From contig CAMLIZ010000164.1 in the NCBI GenBank assembly GCA_946480245.1, forward strand, positions 1 to 10,470: a stretch of 10,470 nt of DNA. The letters run 5' to 3'. The DNA is from an uncultured Pseudomonadota bacterium. Its GTDB lineage: Bacteria > Pseudomonadota > Gammaproteobacteria > Burkholderiales > Burkholderiaceae. Position numbers and translations under genes: made by a program. This document shows, in pieces, positions 1 through 6,144 of the stretch (within the stretch, counting starts at the first letter, position 1; every line of letters starts with the position of its first letter). The notes below the pieces were generated by a model, which did no database searches, was not told the DNA's origin, and was given only the letters and a program-made list of their open reading frames with translations.

Positions 1-79
1 CAGCATCGGCGGCGGCGCCGACGAGGTCATGCTGGGCATCATCTGCAAGGCGATGCACACGCTGCCCGGCAAGCGCTGA
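1..79 (+). CDS. Acyl-CoA dehydrogenase, C-terminal end only (partial)
   Basis: Only the last 25 residues lie in the window, read from base 2 to the TGA at 77-79. They contain the sequence IGGGADEVMLGIICK followed by a short tail ending LPGKR. This is the characteristic C-terminal helix of FAD-dependent acyl-CoA dehydrogenases, where the glycine-rich turn approaches the flavin of the neighbouring subunit. The enzyme would oxidise an acyl-CoA to the trans-2-enoyl-CoA and pass electrons to electron-transfer flavoprotein. The next gene starts 7 bases later on the same strand and encodes an acyl-CoA carboxylase subunit, so the substrate is probably a branched acyl-CoA (isovaleryl- or citronellyl-CoA type). 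That specificity is inferred from context only, because the active-site part of the protein is outside the window. Confidence 0.8.
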   Translation, partial: SIGGGADEVMLGIICKAMHTLPGKR

Positions 80-86
80 GCGGCCG

Positions 87-2060
87 ATGAGCGGCTTTCA
101 CACCTTGCTGATCGCCAACCGCGGCGAGATCGTGCTGCGCGTGGCGCGCAGCGCGCGGGCGCTCGGCCTTTGCACGATCGCGGTGGCGTCCGACGTCGAT
201 CGCGATGCGCCGCATGCCGGCAGCTGCGACACCTGCATGCACATCGGTGGCGAGCGGCCTGCCGACTCGTACCTCGACATCGCGAAGCTGCTCGGGGCCG
301 CCCGGCGCAGCGGCGCGCAGGCACTGCATCCCGGCTACGGCTTCCTGTCGGAGAACGCCGGCTTCGCACAGGCCGTGATCGACGCCGGCCTCGTGTGGGT
401 CGGCCCTCCGCCCGCCGCGATGCATGCGATGGCCGACAAGGCGCGCGCCCGGCAGCGCATCGCGGCGATCGGCGTGCCGGTGCTGCCCGGCTACGACGGC
501 GACGCGCAGGACGTGCCTGCCCTGCGACGCGAAGCGCAGCGGATCGGCTTTCCGGTGATGGTGAAGGCCGCCGCCGGCGGCGGCGGGCGCGGCATGCGCT
601 GCGTGGGCGATGCCGCCGCACTGCCCGCTGCACTGGAAGCGGCACGCTCCGAAGCGCAAGCCGCGTTCGGTGACGGCCGACTGCTGCTCGAACGCGCGCT
701 GGCCGCACCGCGCCACGTGGAGGTGCAGGTGCTGGCCGATGTGCACGGCCATGTGCTGCACCTGGGCGAGCGCGATTGCTCCGTGCAGCGGCGCCACCAG
801 AAGATCGTGGAGGAAGCGCCGTCGCCGGCGGTCAATCCGGCGTTGCGGCGCCGGCTCGGCGAAGCCGCGGTGCGCGTGGCACGCGAGGTGGGCTACGTGG
901 GCGCGGGCACGGTCGAGTTCCTGCTCGATGCGCAGGGTGGCTTCTGGTTCATCGAGATGAACACGCGGCTGCAGGTGGAGCATGCGGTGACCGAGGCGCT
1001 GCTCGGCCTCGATCTCGTGGCCTGGCAGTTGCGCATCGCGGGCGGCGAGGCGCTGCCGTTCACGCAGCAGGCGCTGCTGCAGCGCTACGAAGCCGGGGGC
1101 CACGCGATCGAGGCGCGGCTGTGCGCCGAAGCGCCGGCGCAAGGCTTCCTGCCGTGCGCCGGCACCGTGCAGCGATGGCGCGCGCCGCAGGGTGTGCGCT
1201 GTGATGCCGCGCTGCAAAGCGGCCTGGTCGTGAGCCCGTTCTACGACTCGATGCTCGGCAAGCTGATCGCGCAGGCCGGCACGCGCGCCGAGGCCGCCGC
1301 GCGGCTGGCCGACGCGCTGGACCGCACGCTGTGCCTGGGCCTGCCCATCAACCGCGCGTTCCTCGCCCGCGTGCTGCGCCACCCGGCGTTCATCGACGGC
1401 GCGGTGGACACCGGCTTCATCGCGCAGCATTTCGCCACCGATGCCGCACGCGCCGTGCGCGCGCCGAGCTGGCTGCAGGCGCTGGCCGCCGCAGCGCTCG
1501 CGCTGCTGCCGCGCGATCCGCTGCCGCCGCTGTGGGCGGGCTGGACCTCCAGCGGCAGCGTGGCCACCACCGTGCCGCTGCAGCACGAGGATGCCGTGCA
1601 GCGCTGGGCATTGCATGGCACGGCGCTGCGTCTGCAGGCGCGCTGCGGCGACATCGCGCACCGCATCGAACAGCTGCAGCAGCAGGCCGACGGCAGCGTG
1701 CACGCGCTCATCGACGGCCAGCCGCACACCGCGGTCTGCGCGATGCGCGGCGACGAGAGCTGGTGGCTTTGCGAAGGCCACGAGCTGCAGCTGCGCGACC
1801 TGCGCCTGGCGGCGGCGCAGCGCGAGCCCACGGCCGGCAGCGGCGCGGTGGAGGCGCCGATGCACGGCCGCGTGCTGCAGGTGCTGGCCGAGCCCGGGCG
1901 CGCGGTGCAGGCCGGCGCGCCGCTGCTGGTGCTGGAGGCGATGAAGATGGAGCACCGCCTCACGGCACCGGTGGCCGGTACAGTGCAGGCCGTGCATGCA
2001 CGCGTGGGCGACCAGGTGGGCGCGCGCAAGCTGCTGGTGGAAATCGCGCCTCATCCATGA
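87..2060 (+). CDS. Acyl-CoA carboxylase alpha subunit (biotin carboxylase + biotin carrier), methylcrotonyl/geranyl-CoA carboxylase type
   Basis: This 657-residue cytoplasmic protein carboxylates its own biotin using ATP and bicarbonate. A separate carboxyltransferase beta subunit then moves the carboxyl group to an acyl-CoA. The N-terminal biotin carboxylase part (about 1-450) shows ANRGE (10-14), HPGYGFLSEN (81-90), the ATP-binding lysine K160 and glycine-rich loop (164-170), RRHQKIVEEAP (235-245) and EMNTRLQVEH (290-299). The C-terminal biotinyl domain carries EAMKMEH, with biotin-accepting lysine K620. The length matches LiuD/AtuF-type alpha subunits (about 655-660 residues), and residues 451-585 form the weakly conserved linking domain. 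The start ATG lies 7 bases after the acyl-CoA dehydrogenase stop, and the stop overlaps the thioesterase start. The family is certain. Choosing between 3-methylcrotonyl-CoA and geranyl-CoA carboxylase is not possible without the beta subunit, so no symbol is given. Two usually invariant positions differ: H-A-V-T-E instead of H-P-V-T-E, and E-A-P instead of E-D-P near 348. Confidence 0.93.
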   Translation: MSGFHTLLIANRGEIVLRVARSARALGLCTIAVASDVDRDAPHAGSCDTCMHIGGERPADSYLDIAKLLGAARRSGAQALHPGYGFLSENAGFAQAVIDAGLVWVGPPPAAMHAMADKARARQRIAAIGVPVLPGYDGDAQDVPALRREAQRIGFPVMVKAAAGGGGRGMRCVGDAAALPAALEAARSEAQAAFGDGRLLLERALAAPRHVEVQVLADVHGHVLHLGERDCSVQRRHQKIVEEAPSPAVNPALRRRLGEAAVRVAREVGYVGAGTVEFLLDAQGGFWFIEMNTRLQVEHAVTEALLGLDLVAWQLRIAGGEALPFTQQALLQRYEAGGHAIEARLCAEAPAQGFLPCAGTVQRWRAPQGVRCDAALQSGLVVSPFYDSMLGKLIAQAGTRAEAAARLADALDRTLCLGLPINRAFLARVLRHPAFIDGAVDTGFIAQHFATDAARAVRAPSWLQALAAAALALLPRDPLPPLWAGWTSSGSVATTVPLQHEDAVQRWALHGTALRLQARCGDIAHRIEQLQQQADGSVHALIDGQPHTAVCAMRGDESWWLCEGHELQLRDLRLAAAQREPTAGSGAVEAPMHGRVLQVLAEPGRAVQAGAPLLVLEAMKMEHRLTAPVAGTVQAVHARVGDQVGARKLLVEIAPHP

Positions 2061-2518
2061 CCGCCTTCGAACCCGAATTCATCGAGCGCCTGAAGCACAT
2101 CTTCGAGGAGCGCATCGTCTTCAACCGCGTGATCGGGCTCGTGATCGACACGCTGGAGCCGGAGCGCGTGAGCGGGCACGTGGAGATGAAGCCGGAGCTG
2201 ATCGGCCACTTCGCGCACCAGCGCCTGCATGGCGGCGTGATCAGTGCCACGCTGGATGCGATGGGCGGGCTGGCCGCGATGGCCGCGATCGGCGCACGCC
2301 ACATGGACGAGCCGCCGGACGCGCGGCTGCATCGCTTCGGCAAGCTCGGCACCATCGACCTGCGCATCGACTACCTGCGCCCTGCGATCGGCCCGCGCTT
2401 CACCGCGCGCGCCGAGGTGCTGCGGCTGGGCAGCCGCGTGGCCTCCACGCGCATGGAGTTCCTGGGCGCGGACGGCCGGCTGCTGAGCAGTGGCGCCGCG
2501 GCCTATATCGTGAGCTGA
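2057..2518 (+). CDS. yigI: YigI-family hotdog acyl-CoA thioesterase
   Basis: This 153-residue protein has a single hotdog domain and probably hydrolyses medium- to long-chain acyl-CoA to free acid and CoA in the cytoplasm. The match to E. coli YigI is recognisable along most of the length. FNRVIGL (22-28) is followed by LHGGVI (57-62), the catalytic-helix segment ATLDAMGGL with D67, then LGTIDLRIDYLRP (97-109), and RFTARAEVLRLGSRVA (114-129). The usual length is about 155 residues, so the gene is complete. The ATG overlaps the carboxylase TGA (ATGA, 2057-2060) and lacks a strong ribosome binding site, so translation is probably coupled to the carboxylase. Its place in the operon suggests that it relieves CoA trapping when branched intermediates accumulate. 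This role is inferred. The hotdog-thioesterase assignment is firm, and the YigI subfamily call rests on remembered sequence similarity. Confidence 0.88.
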   Translation: MTAFEPEFIERLKHIFEERIVFNRVIGLVIDTLEPERVSGHVEMKPELIGHFAHQRLHGGVISATLDAMGGLAAMAAIGARHMDEPPDARLHRFGKLGTIDLRIDYLRPAIGPRFTARAEVLRLGSRVASTRMEFLGADGRLLSSGAAAYIVS

Positions 2519-2525
2519 GAAAGGG
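2519..2525 (+). promoter_or_regulatory. Ribosome binding site of the SnoaL-like gene
   Basis: GAAAGGG ends 5 bases before the ATG at 2531. It supports this start and shows that, unlike the thioesterase gene before it, this gene can recruit ribosomes on its own. Confidence 0.5.
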
Positions 2526-2530
2526 CATCG

Positions 2531-2920
2531 ATGACACCGCAACCCATCGCCACCTGGCACGAGCTGGTGCGCACGCGCAACGCCAAGGGCCTGGACGCGC
2601 TGCTCGCCGACGACGTGGTGTTCCACTCGCCGGTGGTGCACACGCCGCAGGTGGGCAAGGCGATCACCGCCAAGTACCTGTGGGCCGCATTCCACGTGTT
2701 CTTCAACGAATCGTTCCGCTATGTGCGCGAGGTGGTCGGCCCGCACGATGCGGTGCTGGAGTTCAGCGTGGAGATCGACGGCATCCAGGTCAACGGCGTC
2801 GACATGATCCGCTGGAACGACGACGGCCGGATCACCGACTTCAAGGTGATGCTGCGCCCGCTGAAGGCGGTGAACCTGATCCACCAGAAGATGGGCGCGA
2901 TGCTGCAGGCGCAGCGCTAG
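2531..2920 (+). CDS. SnoaL/NTF2-like small protein
   Basis: This is a 129-residue cytoplasmic protein with the layout of a SnoaL-like (NTF2 superfamily, cone-shaped alpha+beta barrel) domain. It has an N-terminal helix, W-H-E-L-V-R at 9-14. The strand-rich middle contains LLADDVVFHSPVV (24-36), and the protein ends with NGVDMIRWNDDGRITDFKV (88-106), typical of the family, and a short helix. Family members include cyclases, isomerases and many proteins with no known reaction. No catalytic set can be assigned here. The gene starts 12 bases after the thioesterase stop and belongs to the acyl-CoA operon, so a role with a CoA ester or its product is plausible but inferred. Its stop codon is only 2 bases from the stop of the convergent MocR gene. 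The fold is fairly sure and the function is unknown. Confidence 0.8.
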   Translation: MTPQPIATWHELVRTRNAKGLDALLADDVVFHSPVVHTPQVGKAITAKYLWAAFHVFFNESFRYVREVVGPHDAVLEFSVEIDGIQVNGVDMIRWNDDGRITDFKVMLRPLKAVNLIHQKMGAMLQAQR

Positions 2921-2922
2921 GG

Positions 2923-4359
2923 TCACGCCCCCGCGGCGCGCGCCAGCGCCTGCCGCGCCGCGCCGAGCGCGCTCAGCCGCGGCCCCAGGTATTCGCCCAG
3001 CCGCACGTGCTGGCTGAACACCGCGTTGAAGCGGATGTGCGGGTCGGCGTGCCCGTCGGCCATGAAGGTGGCGCCGCGCACCAGCAGGATCTTGTGGCGA
3101 TAGGCGTCGCTCACCAGCTCGTCCACGTCCACGCCGCTGGGCACCGCGCCCCACAGGAACAGCCCGCCCTCGCCCGGATGCTCCAGAAGCACGCCGGCCT
3201 GGCGCAGCTGGCGCGCGGCCGCGTTGCGCGCCGCGCCCAGCTTGGCCTGCAGGCGGTCGATGTGCTTGCGCCAGCGGCCGGCGGCCAGCAGCTCCAGCAG
3301 CACCAGCTCGTTGAGCGCGCCGGTGGTGAGCACCGAGTAGATCTTCTCGCGCAGCAGCGGCTTCAGCAGCGCCGGCTCGGCCGCGATGTAGCCCAGCCGC
3401 AGCGCCGGGCTCAAGGCCTTGCAGAAGCTGCCGTAGTAGATCACCCGCTCCAGCCCCGACAGCTGCGCCAGCCGCGTGGGGTGGCCGGGGTGGAAGTGGC
3501 CTTGCACGTCGTCCTCGGCGATCAGGAAGCCGTGCTGGTGCGCAGCCATCAGCACGCGGTGCAGGTTGGCGGCGCTGGAGCCCCAGCCGGTGGGGTTGTG
3601 CAGCACGCTCTGCACGAACAACAACTTGGGGCGGTGCTCGCGGCACGCGGCCTCGAGCTGCTCGGTGTCGATGCCGTCGGAGCGGCGCGCCACCGGCACG
3701 ATGCGCAGCCCGGCCTGGCGCAGGCGGCCGTACATCAGGAAGTAGCCCGGGTCCTCCACCAGCACCGCGTCGCCGGGTTTCAGCAGCGCACGGCAGATCA
3801 GGTCGATCGCATGCGTGCCGCCCCAGGTGGTGAGCAGGCGCCCGGCGTCCACCGCCACGCCCAGCCCGCGCAGCAGCATCGCGATGCGCTCGCGCAGCTC
3901 GGGCATGCCTTGCGGCGGGCAGCGCGCGGCCATGCCGGCCTCGTGGCGCTGCAGCGCGCGCTGCACCAGCGTGGCCGGCACCGCGTCGGCCAGCCAGCTG
4001 GCCGGCAAGGCGCCGCTGCTCGCAAGCAGCACGCCGGCGCGCTGGTCGTTGGCCTGCTGCGCCAGCCACACCGGCTCCTGCTCCTCGCCAGCCTCGAGCA
4101 GTGCGTCGTCAGGCAGCGCCGGCGCGTTCTCGCTGACGAAGAAGCCGGACGTGCCGCGCGACTCCACCAGCCCTGCGGCCACCAGCCGGTCGTACGCCAC
4201 CACCACGGTGTTGGGGCTCACGGCCAGCTGCTGCGCCAGCTGGCGGATCGAGGCCAGGCGCGCGCCCGGCGGCAAACGGCCCGCGGCCACGAGCTCGCGC
4301 AGCCGCTGCTCGATCTGGTCGGCCAGCGGCTGCGGCGAATCGCGGTCGAGGTGGAACAT
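2923..4359 (-). CDS. MocR-family transcriptional regulator (GntR wHTH + aminotransferase-like domain)
   Basis: This is a 478-residue regulator. The N-terminal winged helix-turn-helix (about 1-75) contains the segment PPGARLASIRQLAQQLAVSP (30-49), then NTVVVAYDRL (50-59) and a wing RGTSGFF (68-74). The remainder is a fold-type I aminotransferase domain with HNPTG (254-258, N255), EDD (282-284, D283 as pyridine-nitrogen partner) and GSFCKALSPALRLGY (310-324). K314 is the PLP-forming lysine, and R443 is the likely carboxylate-binding arginine. All PLP-contacting residues are present, so effector sensing through a PLP-amino acid adduct is expected. The ATG shares its A (4359) with the TGA of the upstream LysE-type exporter gene, and no ribosome binding site is seen, so the two are translationally coupled. 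The frame stays open to 4689, but the HTH begins right after M at 4359, making that the start. Likely targets are the exporter/dehydratase divergent promoters. Which amino acid it senses is unknown. Confidence 0.93.
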   Translation of the reverse strand: MFHLDRDSPQPLADQIEQRLRELVAAGRLPPGARLASIRQLAQQLAVSPNTVVVAYDRLVAAGLVESRGTSGFFVSENAPALPDDALLEAGEEQEPVWLAQQANDQRAGVLLASSGALPASWLADAVPATLVQRALQRHEAGMAARCPPQGMPELRERIAMLLRGLGVAVDAGRLLTTWGGTHAIDLICRALLKPGDAVLVEDPGYFLMYGRLRQAGLRIVPVARRSDGIDTEQLEAACREHRPKLLFVQSVLHNPTGWGSSAANLHRVLMAAHQHGFLIAEDDVQGHFHPGHPTRLAQLSGLERVIYYGSFCKALSPALRLGYIAAEPALLKPLLREKIYSVLTTGALNELVLLELLAAGRWRKHIDRLQAKLGAARNAAARQLRQAGVLLEHPGEGGLFLWGAVPSGVDVDELVSDAYRHKILLVRGATFMADGHADPHIRFNAVFSQHVRLGEYLGPRLSALGAARQALARAAGA

Positions 4360-4946
4360 CAGCGCAGCAGCAACAACGCCAGCAGCGCCAGCGCGGCCGC
4401 CATCATGGCATTGAACACGCGGCGGTGCCGCGGGTCGGTGAGGAAGCGGCGGATGGCCACGCCGAACAGCGCCCACATCGAGATGCACGGCAGCCCGATC
4501 GCAACGCCCACGCCGGCCAGCAGCAGCGCCGCAGGCAGTGGCGCCCAGCCGGCCGGCATGAAGACCGCGGCCACCGTGACGGCCTTCATCCACGCCTTGG
4601 GGTTCACGCCCTGGAACAGCAGACCCTGCGTGAACGACAGTGGCCGCGCCATCGCCGCCTGGCCCATGCGTGCGCCCGCCAGCCGCCACGCCAGGTACAG
4701 CAGGTAGCCGGCACCGGCCACGCGCAGCACGGCGTGCAAGGTGGGGTGCGCATCGAACAACGCGCCCAGGCCCAGGCAGGTGAGCACGGTCTGCAGCGCA
4801 CCGCCGGCCTGGATGCCGAGGATGTGCGGCAGGCTGCCGCGGTAGCCGAAGTTGGCACCCGACGCGGTGAGCATCACGTTGTTGGGGCCGGGCGTGCTGG
4901 ACATCAGCATGCAGTAGGTGGCCAGCGGCAGCAAATCGTTGAGCAT
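4359..4946 (-). CDS. LysE/RhtB-family amino acid exporter
   Basis: This is a 195-residue inner-membrane protein with about six hydrophobic segments, the usual size and layout for LysE/RhtB translocators, which export amino acids or derivatives using the proton gradient. Signature elements are TPGPNNVMLTASGANFGYRG (18-37), LPHILGIQAGG (39-49), AGAGYLLYLAWRL (77-89) and FQGVNPKAWMKA (111-122). The sequence recalls EamB (cysteine/O-acetylserine exporter) and RhtB relatives, but the substrate cannot be read from sequence. The frame stays open to a Met at 4982. The Met at 4946 is preferred because the family begins about 15-20 residues before PGPNN, and because a promoter-like -10 element sits 7 bases upstream of it. 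It is co-transcribed with the MocR regulator that overlaps its stop by one base, and it diverges from a threonine/serine dehydratase gene. Confidence 0.92.
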   Translation of the reverse strand: MLNDLLPLATYCMLMSSTPGPNNVMLTASGANFGYRGSLPHILGIQAGGALQTVLTCLGLGALFDAHPTLHAVLRVAGAGYLLYLAWRLAGARMGQAAMARPLSFTQGLLFQGVNPKAWMKAVTVAAVFMPAGWAPLPAALLLAGVGVAIGLPCISMWALFGVAIRRFLTDPRHRRVFNAMMAAALALLALLLLR

Positions 4947-4953
4947 GGCCTGC

Positions 4954-4982
4954 AGCCTACGGGCGCAGTGCGTGGCCACCAA
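4954..4982 (-). promoter_or_regulatory. Predicted leaderless sigma-70 promoter of the exporter-MocR operon
   Basis: On the minus strand the -35-like TTGGTG (4977-4982) is followed after exactly 17 bases by the -10-like TAGGCT (4954-4959). The ATG at 4946 begins 7 bases after the -10. Transcription would therefore start at or within a base or two of the start codon, giving a leaderless mRNA. This agrees with the absence of a convincing Shine-Dalgarno sequence. The hexamers are only moderate matches to consensus, but spacing and position are right. Confidence 0.5.
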
Positions 4983-5009
4983 GGCACAGCAAGTACGCGG
5001 CCGGCAGGC

Positions 5010-5037
5010 ACTGTGTCATTGCGCGCACCCACACAGT
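5010..5037. promoter_or_regulatory. Inverted repeat, candidate MocR operator
   Basis: ACTGTGT (5010-5016) and ACACAGT (5031-5037) are perfect 7-bp inverted copies separated by 14 bases. Their centres are 21 bp apart, about two helical turns, so a dimer could contact both on one face. The right arm touches the predicted -35 region of the dehydratase promoter. The pair is about 65-90 bp upstream of the exporter start. Binding by the neighbouring MocR protein is inferred from position only. Confidence 0.45.
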
Positions 5038-5064
5038 TTCAAGGCGCGCGGCGGCTGCTACGGT
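5037..5064 (+). promoter_or_regulatory. Predicted leaderless promoter of the dehydratase gene
   Basis: The extended -10 TGCTACGGT (5056-5064) lies 7 bases before the ATG at 5072, with a weak -35-like TTTCAA (5037-5042) at 16-base spacing. No Shine-Dalgarno sequence precedes the ATG. The layout mirrors the divergent exporter promoter. If this -10 is real, the in-frame GTG at 5063 lies inside it and cannot be the start. Confidence 0.5.
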
Positions 5065-5071
5065 GCCGCCC

Positions 5072-6115
5072 ATGACCGACCTTGCCATCACCTTCGACGA
5101 CGTGGCCGCCGCGCGAGAGCGCGTTCGTGCCGTGGTGCATCACACGCCGCTGCTGCGCTCGCGCAGCTTCGACGAGCGCTGCGGCGCCAGCGTCTTCTTC
5201 AAGCCGGAGAACCTGCAGCGCGCCGGCGCGTTCAAGCTGCGCGGCGCCTACAACGCGATCGCGCAGTTCACGCCCGCGCAGCGCGCCGGCGGCGTGGCCA
5301 CCTATTCATCGGGCAATCATGCGCAGGCCGTCGCGCTGGCCGCGCGGCTGCTGGGCGTGAAGGCCACCGTGCTGATGCCCGAAGACGCACCGCGCGCCAA
5401 GGTGGACGCAACGCGCGGCTATGGCGCCGAGGTGCGGCACTTCGACCGCTACCGCGAAGACGGCGACCCGCTGGTGCGCGCGCTCGCCGAGGAGCGCAGC
5501 ATGACCGTGGTGCCGCCCTTCGACCATCCCCACGTGATGGCCGGCCAGGGCACGCTGGCGCTGGAGCTGTTCGAGGATGCCGGCGGGCTGGACCTGCTGC
5601 TCACGCCGGTGGGCGGCGGCGGCTTGCTCTCCGGCTGCGCCACGGCAGCGCGTCACCTGCATCCGCACTGCCGCCTTGTCGGCGTGGAGCCCGAAGCCGG
5701 CAACGATGCGCAGCAAAGCCTGGCCGCCGGCCACGTGGTGCGCATCGCCACGCCGAAGACGATCGCCGACGCCGCGCAAAGCCGCAGCGTGGGCCGCCAC
5801 ACCTTCCCGGTGCTGCAGCGTCTGGTGGAGGGCATCGTGACGGTGAGCGACGCAGAGCTGGTGCACACGATGGCGTTCATCGCCGAGCGCATGAAGCTGC
5901 TGGTCGAGCCCACCGGCTGCCTGGCCGCCGCCGCCGTGCTGCACGGCAAGGTCGATGTGCGCAGCCTGCGCGTGGGCGTGGTGCTGTCCGGCGGCAACGT
6001 CGATCTGCAACGCTGGGCGCAGCTCGTGCAGCATCGCACCAACCATCAGGGTTTACACCTATCCCCGCCTCCGCCCGCTGCACCGAACACAACTCAGGAG
6101 AAGCCCACGCTCTGA
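5072..6115 (+). CDS. Threonine/serine dehydratase family PLP enzyme (short, no ACT domain)
   Basis: This 347-residue cytoplasmic enzyme is of fold type II. It probably deaminates L-threonine to 2-oxobutanoate and ammonia, or L-serine to pyruvate. It has AGAFKLRGAYN (51-61) with PLP-binding lysine K55, SSGNHAQA (79-86), the PLP-phosphate loop GGGGLLSG (181-188), EPTG (279-282) and the SGGNVD end motif (306-311) with S306 near the pyridine nitrogen. There is no C-terminal ACT regulatory domain, so it is of the catabolic type or a relative such as serine racemase or threo-3-hydroxyaspartate ammonia-lyase. These cannot be separated by eye. ATG 5072 is chosen over GTG 5063 because of the leaderless -10 just upstream. 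About 30 residues after SGGNVDLQRW are proline-rich and unlike the family, so this tail is probably not functional. The gene is divergent from the exporter/MocR pair, pointing to shared amino-acid control. Confidence 0.92.
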   Translation: MTDLAITFDDVAAARERVRAVVHHTPLLRSRSFDERCGASVFFKPENLQRAGAFKLRGAYNAIAQFTPAQRAGGVATYSSGNHAQAVALAARLLGVKATVLMPEDAPRAKVDATRGYGAEVRHFDRYREDGDPLVRALAEERSMTVVPPFDHPHVMAGQGTLALELFEDAGGLDLLLTPVGGGGLLSGCATAARHLHPHCRLVGVEPEAGNDAQQSLAAGHVVRIATPKTIADAAQSRSVGRHTFPVLQRLVEGIVTVSDAELVHTMAFIAERMKLLVEPTGCLAAAAVLHGKVDVRSLRVGVVLSGGNVDLQRWAQLVQHRTNHQGLHLSPPPPAAPNTTQEKPTL

Positions 6116-6132
6116 CCAAGAACGCAAACCGC

Positions 6133-6139
6133 GAAGGAG
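6133..6139 (+). promoter_or_regulatory. Ribosome binding site of the PstS-like gene
   Basis: GAAGGAG ends 5 bases before ATG 6145. This is a strong Shine-Dalgarno match that fixes this start even though the same frame is open far upstream. Confidence 0.8.
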
Positions 6140-6144
6140 CCACC

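Noticed and set aside
39..2054. Long open frame on the minus strand opposite the carboxylase gene
   Set aside because: It is low-complexity, rich in H, R, A and Q, and has no family motif. It arises because the real gene's G/C-rich third positions suppress stops on the other strand.
2051..4069. Minus-strand open frame overlapping MocR in another frame
   Set aside because: Its composition is that of a shifted high-G+C frame. MocR itself has all HTH and PLP motifs in its own frame.
4360..4689. N-terminal extension of the MocR frame
   Set aside because: It would overlap most of the exporter gene and adds no recognisable domain. The HTH begins directly after the Met at 4359.
1996..4707. Very long plus-strand open frame (about 900 codons)
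   Set aside because: It runs antisense through MocR and out of frame through the thioesterase and SnoaL-like genes. Its product is repetitive R/A/H/Q-rich sequence with no domain.
4947..4982. Twelve-residue upstream extension of the LysE-type exporter
   Set aside because: The family starts near the Met at 4946, and the extension would cover the predicted promoter.
4918..6144. Upstream extension of the PstS frame through the dehydratase gene
   Set aside because: It is in frame with PstS but antisense to or out of frame with real genes. The signal peptide and strong ribosome binding site fix the start at 6145.
6000..6144. Pho box upstream of the PstS-like gene
   Set aside because: I looked for paired CTGTCAT-like repeats 11 bases apart and found none convincing on either strand.
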